IMG/VR virus record: IMGVR_UViG_3300030109_003951
Coordinates: 22,601 to 86,600 of that record
Strand: one strand, 5' to 3'
Length of the DNA stretch: 64,000 bases
Source: a virus
The notes beneath the pieces were generated by a model that made no database searches, was not told the DNA's origin, and saw only the letters and a program-made list of their open reading frames with translations. A program made the position numbers and the translations under genes. The stretch's first letter is position 1. The number at the start of each line of letters is the position of its first letter. Shown piece after piece: positions 9,139 to 18,900 of the stretch.

Positions 9139-9507
9139 ATGAAAAAAGTAATAACAGATAAATCAGCATTATTTGCTGGTGGAGCAAGAGAGCATTATAT
9201 TCGAGTCGCTCCCGATTCGGATGAATACCTAAAAGTTTGGGTAAAACAACCAACATGGCTACAAGTAGAACAAGCAATGGCCTCTATTATGAAAATAGAT
9301 AATAGAACAGGAAACATGGATTTAGATTTAAATGCCATGTATAAATACATGCTTGAAAATTTTATTGAAAAAACTGAGCCGCAATTATCAGCAATTGATA
9401 TTATAAGATTAACACCTTATGTTGGAAACCAAATAAAAGAAATTCTTCCTAACCCAATGGATATGTCGGGGGATGAAGAAAAAAAAGGACTTTCCGAGAT
9501 GGTCTAA
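9139..9507 (+). CDS. tail assembly chaperone, short form (gpG-like)
   Basis: About 122 residues from the ATG at 9139, which has an AAGGTG ribosome binding site at the right distance; an ATG at 9112 is also in frame. The sequence YLKVWVKQPTWLQVEQAMAS with a following acidic helical region resembles the gpG class of tail assembly chaperones. It sits directly before the tape measure gene. A run of eight A at 9479-9486 near its 3' end is the likely -1 frameshift site that makes the longer GT-like form. Confidence 0.7.
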   Translation: MKKVITDKSALFAGGAREHYIRVAPDSDEYLKVWVKQPTWLQVEQAMASIMKIDNRTGNMDLDLNAMYKYMLENFIEKTEPQLSAIDIIRLTPYVGNQIKEILPNPMDMSGDEEKKGLSEMV

Positions 9508-9695
9508 AGGGTAAGCAGGTAGATATAAAATCCATGTCTAGGATTATGGTCTACATGTTGTCCCAAGCACTATCTATAAGTCCATTAGAAGTTTACAATT
9601 TACCAAGTGATTTATTCAAAGATATGTTAATAATATATGGAGAAGTGGAAAAGATTAAAAGTGAAGAAATGGAGAAGGCGTTGAGGAAGAAATGA
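9139..9695 (+). CDS. tail assembly chaperone, -1 frameshift form (gpGT-like)
   Basis: In the zero frame the codons at the slip site read A AAA AAA. A -1 slip there moves ribosomes into a frame that stays open from 9486 to the TGA at 9693-9695, which overlaps the tape measure start. It adds about 69 residues, including VYMLSQALSISPLEVYNLPS, to the 116 encoded before the slip. The extension has no good start codon and helix ratio of its own, so fusion is more likely than a separate gene. Frameshifted G/GT pairs ahead of the tape measure are conserved in long-tailed phages. Here the slip itself is predicted from sequence. Confidence 0.65.
9479..9487 (+). promoter_or_regulatory. programmed -1 ribosomal frameshift site
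   Basis: Eight consecutive A followed by GG give the in-frame slippery heptamer A AAA AAA. It lies seven codons before the stop of the short chaperone form. The -1 frame is open to the tape measure gene. No downstream pseudoknot was searched for. Confidence 0.6.
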
Positions 9696-10993
9696 GTTTT
9701 GTAGATTTTGAAAATACGGTTAAATCGCTTCGTGCTGAACTTCGAGGAGGTTCAGAAGACGCAGGAGGTTTTTTAAATAAACTTTCTGATAATAGGGCGA
9801 TTGCTGGTTTATCTCGTTTCGATAATAGTGTTGGTCAATTACTTTTTAAATTTAGAGGTCTTGTTGACACTTTTGCATCAGTCAAAGGTAGAATTGGAAG
9901 TGTAATCAATGCCTTCAATGTTTTTTCGAGTGCTAGTGCAAAAGAAAATAAAATAATCCAAGATAAACTTGGTGGTTATAAAAAATTAATACGTGATTTT
10001 AAAAATATAAAAAAAGCACATAAGGAAGGCACTGTTGGTGCGATGGAATATGCTGATGCTATTCAAGGGTTAAAAGATGCTGGAGTTTTAGATAGTAAAG
10101 GAAAACCTACGGGTGGTTTCTTTGGTAATTTAAAAGCATTCATTAAAACTGGATTAAAATTATTCAAGAACTTTTTGATATTTGGAAGTTTACTTGTTAT
10201 TGGGTTTGCTTTATTATTCCCAATACTAAAAGAAAATTTACCAAAAATAAAAGGTTTATTTGCAATAGTAAAAGAAAAATTCAATCAAGTTGTTGATACT
10301 CTCAGACCAGTGTTTGAGGCAATCAAAGTATTTTTCAAAGTGTTACTTGACCCTAACGCTACTTGGATAGAAAAGGTAGGTGCTTATGTTATTGTACTTG
10401 GTAAACTAGCAGAAGCGTTGATTAAATTAGCACTTGCTGCTTTAGCAGGTTTAGCCAAACTATTATTAGCAAGTGTAACAAAACTCTTAGTTCCAATGAT
10501 TGTTGAATTCTTTACAAATATACCTACCTTTTTAGGAAAATTTTATGAAGATTTTTTGAAACCAAAATTAGGCGAACTTCTAGAGGCTTTGAAGGGATTC
10601 GTAGATAAAAACAAAGGAAAAATTAAACAAGTAGGAGGAGGCGCACTTATTGGTGGAGCAGTAGGAGGTATAGTTGGCTCAATCGTCCCAATAATTGGAA
10701 CTGGTGCTGGTGCAGTAATAGGTGGTACTATTGGTGGAGCGATTGCTGCCAGAGCAGATGGTGGCCCAGTTATGGCTGGTAGACCTTACATGGTCGGAGA
10801 ACGAGGCCCAGAATTATTTATGCCAAACTCTAGTGGGATGATAATACCCAATGGTGCAGGAAATACAATCAATGTTCACGTTAATGGTAGAGTTGGTGCA
10901 AGTGACCACGAACTAAGAGACATTGCTAGAAGAGTAGGACAAATGGTTAGTAAAGAAATTAATAGAACTACTAGTTTTGGGGTGAGATTATGA
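9692..10993 (+). CDS. tail tape measure protein
   Basis: A 433-residue protein. Residues about 1-145 are helical. Hydrophobic helical segments follow at about 150-175 and 230-265. Gly-rich membrane-like stretches lie at about 310-355 (GGALIGGAVGGIVGSIV). The C-terminal ADGGPVMAGRPYMVGERGPE signature is typical of tape measure proteins. The frameshifted chaperone gene runs directly into it. At 433 residues the tail would be short for a long-tailed virus, if length scales as in known tape measures. Confidence 0.85.
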   Translation: MSFVDFENTVKSLRAELRGGSEDAGGFLNKLSDNRAIAGLSRFDNSVGQLLFKFRGLVDTFASVKGRIGSVINAFNVFSSASAKENKIIQDKLGGYKKLIRDFKNIKKAHKEGTVGAMEYADAIQGLKDAGVLDSKGKPTGGFFGNLKAFIKTGLKLFKNFLIFGSLLVIGFALLFPILKENLPKIKGLFAIVKEKFNQVVDTLRPVFEAIKVFFKVLLDPNATWIEKVGAYVIVLGKLAEALIKLALAALAGLAKLLLASVTKLLVPMIVEFFTNIPTFLGKFYEDFLKPKLGELLEALKGFVDKNKGKIKQVGGGALIGGAVGGIVGSIVPIIGTGAGAVIGGTIGGAIAARADGGPVMAGRPYMVGERGPELFMPNSSGMIIPNGAGNTINVHVNGRVGASDHELRDIARRVGQMVSKEINRTTSFGVRL

Positions 10994-11805
10994 GTACAGC
11001 AACACCAAGCGCAGGTCTAAGTGGCCACCATGTATTTTTACAGTTGGCCGCTAGAGAATCGGCTTTTGGTGGAGCAGTAGAAGCCATAGGTAGTGATATG
11101 CAAAACAGAATTGCACTTAAAGCAGATAACATTACAATATCTACTAGTAAAGTAGTTCCTTCTATGCCTATTCCATTTTCTGGTATTGTTACTGGTGAAT
11201 CAACTAATGTTGGTGTAGATTTAGGAATGTGTACAAAAACAATTAGTTTATCTGGGGTGATAACAGAACAAACTATCGTTAAGGCTTATCCATTAAATTC
11301 TATTGATACTGTTACTGCTTCATTAGCAACTGAATTAAATAGAAGTTCTACGCCAGAAAAAACTACATCTACAAATAATAATTTTGATGTTGTGACTGTT
11401 GACATGACAGCACATGAAGTCGCACAACTAATCCATTCTTATGTTGATTCTTCTATGGTTCAACGACAACAAAACCTTAATGAATTAATCATTTTGATTC
11501 CATCTTTTGTATCTAAATATTGGTTGTATCATAACGATACGATTGCAGCAGATGCTACTAGAAATGTCGATAGTGCTGTTATGGTTCCTTTTAGTTTTGC
11601 AGTTAGAGGTGAGGGAAAAGAGGGTGCTAGATTAGATAATTTTATGACCACAGGCACAACTGCTTTCCCAGACGAATTTTCATCTACTGGTAACTCTGCT
11701 GGTTTAACTGGTTTCATTAGAAATTTTTCTACTCCGTTTATAGGTGGACAACCACATGTAGAGTTCAGCATGGATTTTGAAGTGGCTTTTATTCCTATGG
11801 GGTGA
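10990..11805 (+). CDS. distal tail protein
   Basis: A 271-residue beta-rich protein overlapping the tape measure stop as ATGA. The segment TNVGVDLGMCTKTISLSG and the C-terminal VEFSMDFEVAFIPMG resemble tube-like or distal tail domains. Its place straight after the tape measure is where the distal tail protein is normally encoded. The exact family was not established. Confidence 0.5.
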   Translation: MSTATPSAGLSGHHVFLQLAARESAFGGAVEAIGSDMQNRIALKADNITISTSKVVPSMPIPFSGIVTGESTNVGVDLGMCTKTISLSGVITEQTIVKAYPLNSIDTVTASLATELNRSSTPEKTTSTNNNFDVVTVDMTAHEVAQLIHSYVDSSMVQRQQNLNELIILIPSFVSKYWLYHNDTIAADATRNVDSAVMVPFSFAVRGEGKEGARLDNFMTTGTTAFPDEFSSTGNSAGLTGFIRNFSTPFIGGQPHVEFSMDFEVAFIPMG

Positions 11806-11821
11806 TATTATTCCAATAAAC

Positions 11822-12997
11822 ATGTACGTTTCAAATAGGAAAGCATTAGTATTTCCTGTGATGTGCAACGGACATATAAAAATTCCAGAAGTTTCTGGAG
11901 AAGGGTTTGGATTATTTGGACATGAAGGTAGTTTTACAATTGAAACTATTATTACCCCATATGATGTAAATGGTTGGGGGTTTGATTTTGAATTACAATC
12001 TAGTGGTATTGCATCTCCTGTGGGCGATGCTGGTGTTTTGTCTAGTAGAAGAACGATGCCTTCTAATTGTGATGGTACACATACCAATTTTGAAGATTTT
12101 TTATACTCTCCTTCTCATGGTGGGACTGGTAACATACAAGTTGGTGGAGTAGATTTACGCTATCTTCAAGAGATGACATTATTTTATAATGGGAATGTTA
12201 GTTTGAGTTTAGTTAACAACACAAACCATAACACAAATCAGCCCGCAGAATATCAAGTTAAATTCCAAGTACACAATAATGGCACAACCAAATCTATAAC
12301 TTCAGACTCAGTGATAACTGCTGACCACACCCATACTGGAACTAAGACCACAAGAGCATATGCAACAACTGATTATAATGAAAATGTGTATGAAGGGGAT
12401 AATAAAATAAGATATAGAAAAGCAGGAACTACAGTAAACGGGGCTACATCAAGTGCTGCTAATTTTACTGCTACTACACAATATAGAGTTTACAAAGGTC
12501 AAAGATTATACACTTTGAGTGGGACTACGTTCACTTCTATTGGAACTGTAACTGGGATAAGTGGCACAACAATTACTATGAGTCAATCTAACTCTTTATC
12601 AGATACAGCAGTTCTTTATACTGATGCTTACAAAGAAGCATTTTACATGTTTAACTCATTTCATATAGCAGCAGTTTACAATGATATGACTAAAGTTATG
12701 ACATTATATGTCAATGGCAAAAAAGTAAAAAGAGACGTTATTAATGTTAGTGGTGTTTTTTCATTTCAACAGGCAGATAGTTATATTGGACAAGTTCCTG
12801 CGACTGGATTAGGTAATCTTAACAACACTATTGGCCCAACTGGTTATCAATTTGGGACACCCACACAATTTATGGGAGAATTACATGAGTTTGCTATATT
12901 GAATGATTCTAAAGAACATTTTGATGTTGTTGATACTTTGGCTCCTAGTATTAGAAGTGTATTATTATATTATAGATTTGAGGAGGCGAACTTGTAA
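11822..12997 (+). CDS. tail protein with concanavalin/LamG-like lectin domain
   Basis: About 391 residues from the ATG at 11822; a TTG at 11777 is an alternative. The C-terminal half carries a LamG-like pattern: FNSFHIAAVYNDMTKVMTLYVNGKKV, then SYIGQ, then FMGELHEFAILN and LLYYRFEEANL. These are typical strands of a carbohydrate-binding jelly roll. Together with the following tip and fibre genes it may contribute to receptor or glycan binding. Specificity cannot be read from sequence. Confidence 0.6.
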   Translation: MYVSNRKALVFPVMCNGHIKIPEVSGEGFGLFGHEGSFTIETIITPYDVNGWGFDFELQSSGIASPVGDAGVLSSRRTMPSNCDGTHTNFEDFLYSPSHGGTGNIQVGGVDLRYLQEMTLFYNGNVSLSLVNNTNHNTNQPAEYQVKFQVHNNGTTKSITSDSVITADHTHTGTKTTRAYATTDYNENVYEGDNKIRYRKAGTTVNGATSSAANFTATTQYRVYKGQRLYTLSGTTFTSIGTVTGISGTTITMSQSNSLSDTAVLYTDAYKEAFYMFNSFHIAAVYNDMTKVMTLYVNGKKVKRDVINVSGVFSFQQADSYIGQVPATGLGNLNNTIGPTGYQFGTPTQFMGELHEFAILNDSKEHFDVVDTLAPSIRSVLLYYRFEEANL

Positions 12998-15900
12998 TGG
13001 CTGGTGTAGGGTTATATCAATTGACTGTTATGAAAGAAGGCTCAACTCCTATGACAACTATAACAGGGTCTAATATTCAATTTTCTGTTCCTACAAACCC
13101 ATTATTAAAAGATAAAAATAGTTTTGCTGTATCTAGTTTTAAATTAGTTTGTTATGAGATTTATAATAGTGCCACTGCACCTACTGCTTCTGGTACATCG
13201 TCTAGTGCTAATGGTGTTTCTAATTCCGATGGTTCGTCAGATGCGACTTTATCTGGTTTAGTAAACAAAGCATATCCAACAGGTATTACTGGTGTGGCAA
13301 TAAACAATGGTGGTGGCTATAGCACTAGCAATGACACTTTTACTGTCGATGGTAGAGATGCAACTTTATATTTTTCAGAAGGCGATGAGGTTTTTGATGA
13401 TGGTGGAAATCTAATAGGAACAATCAACGCTGTTACTTCTACCTCCATTGAACTTAAAGCCAACGCATTAGTTGCTGTTTCAGATGATGAAGTTCTTAGA
13501 AGTAATGCTTCTGATAGTTTTGATGATTATTTATCAAACTTAGGAAGAACAAAACCGTACAGGCTTAGGGTGTTTGATGCGGAACGAGCAATAGGGCAAG
13601 AAATGTCTACTCTAAATACTAACATTGCAACTAATGATTTTTTTGTTGTAATTCATGCAGATAATGCTAACTTACACCATGTAGCCAAAATAACAAATGT
13701 GATAGCCTCTGATGGTGGAACACATGATTTTATTGAGTTTGACCCGCCAATGGCAGCAGATATTCCTATTAATACTAAATTTTCAATTTACAAAGGCCCA
13801 CTAAAAACAAGAACGGATGCTGTTGCAGTTGCTTATGGGTTATTAAATACTGAAACTAATTTCGATAGTAGCGGAGATGGTTCTGATGATATTACTGTAA
13901 ATAAACACATTGAATATACTTATGTGGCTGCCCCTAATTTTTACTTTTATAATGATAGGTTGAGAAAAGATGACCAATTAGACCATGACACTAAATATGC
14001 GATAAGAAGAACTATTCTCAAAAGTGATAATAGTGAAGACCATAGTGTTTCTATTTTTACTACTAAATCGGAATTTGGTAAATTTATATCTGATACAGGA
14101 GAATATAATCATCATGGTCTTTTAGTGGATAATCTTAGGACAGCAGATGAAGTAACTTTAACTGTTGCGGGTCAAACAATTACACAAGATAATGTTACAG
14201 CATATAGAAGATATGTTGACGATAATGATGGTGACGCAACTCCTTTTGGTTTATCTAGCAAAACAGTTTCTTATGACCCAGATACTACTGTTTGGGCAGA
14301 TTTTGCTCTTAATATATCTAGGGAAAGAAGTGGTAAAATTACTACTGCTTTTGGAGATGGGCCAAAACGATATTTGTATTATGATGATAGCGCAATCAAA
14401 AATGAAATTATCCCAAGAGTCATGGATGTTCAATTTTCAGATTCAATTACGGATGCGGGTTCATACGCTGAAATTAAAATAGCAGATACTCAAAACATAA
14501 TGGCAAAAAAAATAAAAATATATGACCCTATAGAATTAAAACAACTTGTAAGTAGAGGAGAAATAACTCATTTAGAAAATTCTAAATTATTTGGTACTAT
14601 TACTTCTCAATCTTCTGGTGATACGGTTTTGGTTTTTGACGGTTTAGAAGAAGGGCAAGATTTGAGAACTTTACTTGCATTTGGTAGTCTGTTTGAAACA
14701 ATTAGAATAAATTCACATCGTTATAGAATAAGTGCCATTGGTGCCCCTTCTAATGGCTCGCAACAAGTTACAATTTCACATCATAGAGCATCCGATGCTT
14801 CTAGTTTTTCTTCTGGAGGACTTCAAGAAAATTTAACTTCTGCCGTAGCGCATAGAAGAACTTGGTCAAAATTAACCTCTACTCTCATGGTAGATTTCAC
14901 AATAGATACTCAAATAAGTTATAATTCACTTCCTTTATCTGCTGATATAGTTATAGGGAGTGATACGCTTTCATATAATGGTGTAGCACTTACTGACTTT
15001 TCTGAATCTAGAATTAATGGTTTAGAATTGACATTACTGGGCAACAATAATTTTAGGGGACAAAGAGTAAAAGTAAAATATGGAGATGCTAAAAATGGCT
15101 ATGTTAAGTTGCAAGATTTTACTAGAAGTCATTATTCTACCTTATCTCAAGGCACAGGCTTAACTACTAATAACATGGTACAAGGTTATTTTCCTGTAGA
15201 TGTTATGACTAATATTGCAGGAGTTACAACGTATCAATCAGCAGTAAATTTAACAGATACTTCACTAAAAACTCCTAGTTTATTAGATTATTTTTCTGGT
15301 GGTTTTGTAGTAGAAAAAACAATATTCAAAGGTAAAGTAGAAACTTTAGAAGAAAAAACAGAATTTGGTGGAAGTCAAATTTTAAATATAACTGGTAGAA
15401 GTGATATTTCTAAATTGTTAAATCCTGTATTAAATAAAGGTTTTAAGTTTTCAGAGGACTGGGTTTATTCTACTTTATCTCCTTACCAAGAAATAACCGA
15501 CAGTACTAAGAATACAGCAGAAACAGTAGAAATAGGTGAAGTGGCTATTGATGCAAGTGCAAGTGGTATTCTCACTGGAGATATTATTTTTAATAGTAGT
15601 GGGAGATTCATGGGTGTTTGCGGAGATAGTGGAAGCACTTTTAAATTAGAAGACGGTAGTTTATCTTATTCTGGTAATAGTAAAGATATATTTAAGTCAA
15701 CATATAATTTATTAGATTCTAATATTACTGGTTCTAGTGCTTCTAGTAGTTCAAATCATATACTATTTGGTAAAGCAATAACTTCTAATCCCTTATTAAT
15801 TAATACACCTACACCATTGAAAGGGGTATCAGATAAGGGATTTTTCTTCACTGGTGGTAATAGGTTAACATTTAAAATTACTTCTGAGTTATTGGATTCT

Positions 15901-18900
15901 ACAGAAGGCTCAACTCTTATTGGTACTAGTTCTTCCTCAGATGGTAGGGCTAGAGGATATTTCTTAGATGAAATTAGAGATGTTGGAGATTTAGATATTG
16001 GTTTTTATGCAAAGGCAAGAGATGAAGGAATACACACAATAAATTCTTTATCACATTACACTGTTGTAAATATAGAAAGTGGAGAAGGTGAAGTGGCTAT
16101 TGAATTAGCCCCTAATTGTCCTGCCATTCTAGCAAGAGTAGATAGGAATGCAAACGATATAAGATTTGAAACTGTAACTGTAACCACTACACAAATAGAT
16201 GCTGCTAGTGATGATGATAGTTCTCAAACTTTTTTTGATGGTACTACTTATGCAGTAGGGCATAGAAACTCAATAACAGTAGATACTGGTAGTCCTAACG
16301 TCAATATTGGTGAAGGAAACCCTGTTTACAAAAGTGATGGAACATTCGTAGGTATTATTTGGAAAATTCTTGCCGTCACTGGGGCCACTACTCCAAGTGA
16401 ATGGCAAGTTCTTTTTTATTCGGCTCTACCAGTTAGTTTAACTGAAAATGAACAATTGTATGTTTGTAATACTAAATATACACATGGAATGTATTTTATA
16501 AATACTCAAGGATTAAATGATGGGGGTTTATTAATGCACGTCCATCCAAGTTTAGGTAACAGTAGAAAACCAATAAGATTTACTGGTAATTTTACAACTG
16601 CATATAAATCCATAACCCCGACAATAGAAAATAAGTCAACCAGTGACAGATATGGTGAGCCAATATATCGTTATATTGATTTACAAAGAGGTACAAAAGG
16701 CGGTCTTAGGAGAACTACTAATAATAGAGTAACAGGTCAAAAACATTTAGAGTATAAAGTGCAAAGTGGAAATATTCATGCTTATGCTCCAGCGTTTAAA
16801 GCAAAACAAGGAATAGTTGGGACTTTCCACCAACCTGTCCCCATCACAAAAGATAGTAAATCTGACGACTTTAATGGTGGTGGGATAGGCAGACCAGAAT
16901 CTAGAGGAGTTGGGCCAGCACATGGTAGTAATACATTAGACGAATCTATAAAAAATAAAGGGTATTCCCATTTTAGTAGAATTGCAAAAATAGCAGCCGT
17001 TTCTGGAAATGCTTGGGCAATAGATGCTGCTACAGGAACAGGCTTTGGTGACGGTGCGTCACATGGAGCAAGTGTAACAAATATTTACGGCAAAGTAGAT
17101 AATTGGAGATGGGGAAATCCTTTAGAAAAATTAAAAAATATAGTAGAAAGATTAGACCCTAAAACTATAAGTTATCATTTATTTTCCCCTTGTGATTTAT
17201 TTCCAGAATCCATGTCTAGACCAAATCATTTAGGATATGCTGCTAGAGATTTAACTGATTATAATTTAGTATTACACGATAGGGGGGCTTATAGAAGGTC
17301 TGATGTATTACATGAAAGTTATGCAGGTTCATTATCTTCACATGAAATGACAGACGAATCTTTTGAAACTGTACCAATTACTTCATCTTCTATTACTGGC
17401 GACCAAATTAAAAGATTTGGTTTGATGAGATTAATTGAATTAACATTTGATTGGCATTTTAATGTAATTGATGCTGAGAACCCTCCCGAAGATGATACTA
17501 GTATAGATGGTGATGATGAATACCAATTTTTCCCATCAAGGGCTATGAATACTTATACTCCTGCTGGTTCTTATAAAATCACAAGTTGGGATAGTATCAC
17601 AGTTGCTAATGTTCAAAAATATACTAGTGGTTCTTGGGGTACTCCTAATGAAGCGACTATTGATGCTGATTTTGCAAATCAAACTAATGAAGCGGGCGCA
17701 GGTATTCTTTATACTGAGACTGGGGATTTAATTGGGTATGTTGGTAGCAGTGGGTCAGCATCTTCCGCAGACGGCAAATTGACAATAACAGGAGGAGGAA
17801 GTCCTGTAACTCAATTTCCAACAGGTTCAGATTCATTATATACTGGGGTTGTTTTTCAATTTAGACATATAAAAACTAATATAAATCAAGGTAAATTTAG
17901 TAATGTTCTAAGAGGGGTAGGAGAAGCAGACTCTACTGTAGCCACAAGTACATCCAAATATCATCAATTAAAAGGTGCAGTATTTTCTGGAAGATATTTT
18001 GGTGGTGCAAATTATGATGACAATGCCAAAGATACCACTCTCAATTTTAGTACGGCTTCTGGTTCTATTGGGTTTGCTAAAACAGGAGATAACGCAACCA
18101 CAATACAATCTGAATTTGCTACAGGTAGTTTCACTGGAAATCCTGCTTCAACAGGCAGTGGGGTAATAACAAATATTAGTATAAACACATCTAATTTAGC
18201 AGTAGGAGATTATGTTTTTAGTAGTGAAGTTTCTGGAGCAATCGCTAGTATAGATGCTTCTGACGAAATTACTCTTGATGTTAATAACACTGGAACTACT
18301 GCTGGCCAAACAATTTTTTATGTTAGAGATGATAATTTAGCACTATTAAGATTGCCTCCAGTATTTGATAATATAAGTGGCACTTGGACTGGAAATCCGT
18401 TTTTGTTTGAAGACCCAGACAGTGTATATGCAACTCAAACTCATCATGCTCAAGGAGATATGTTTTTTACTTCTAGAGTTATGTATTATTTATCACAAGG
18501 TCTTCATATTTATAGGGGAACTAAAGCCGTTGTTCTTGATAGATTTAGTATTGAAGATACTACCTCTGAAACATTATCTAAAGGGATGGTTTTCCCTGTC
18601 TCTGATATGTTTTACAAACATTATCAAAGTGGTTCAAGCAACCAACACGTAGAACTTTTTTTAAAAATGTCTAGTAAGAAATTCCAGTCTAATGCTTCTG
18701 ATGCTACAGAATATCCCACTACTGGCCCATACATACAATTCGCTAACAAAAATTCTAATGGAGTAGTTAATACTAATGTTACAACTGAAAATGCTGCTAA
18801 TAATGTTGGGGATGGGGCGAAAGTTGTATTCAAACCTTTATTACATTTAAATCAAGGAGGGTATAGTAGCGATACTCCTGTACAAAATGAATTTTGTGTT

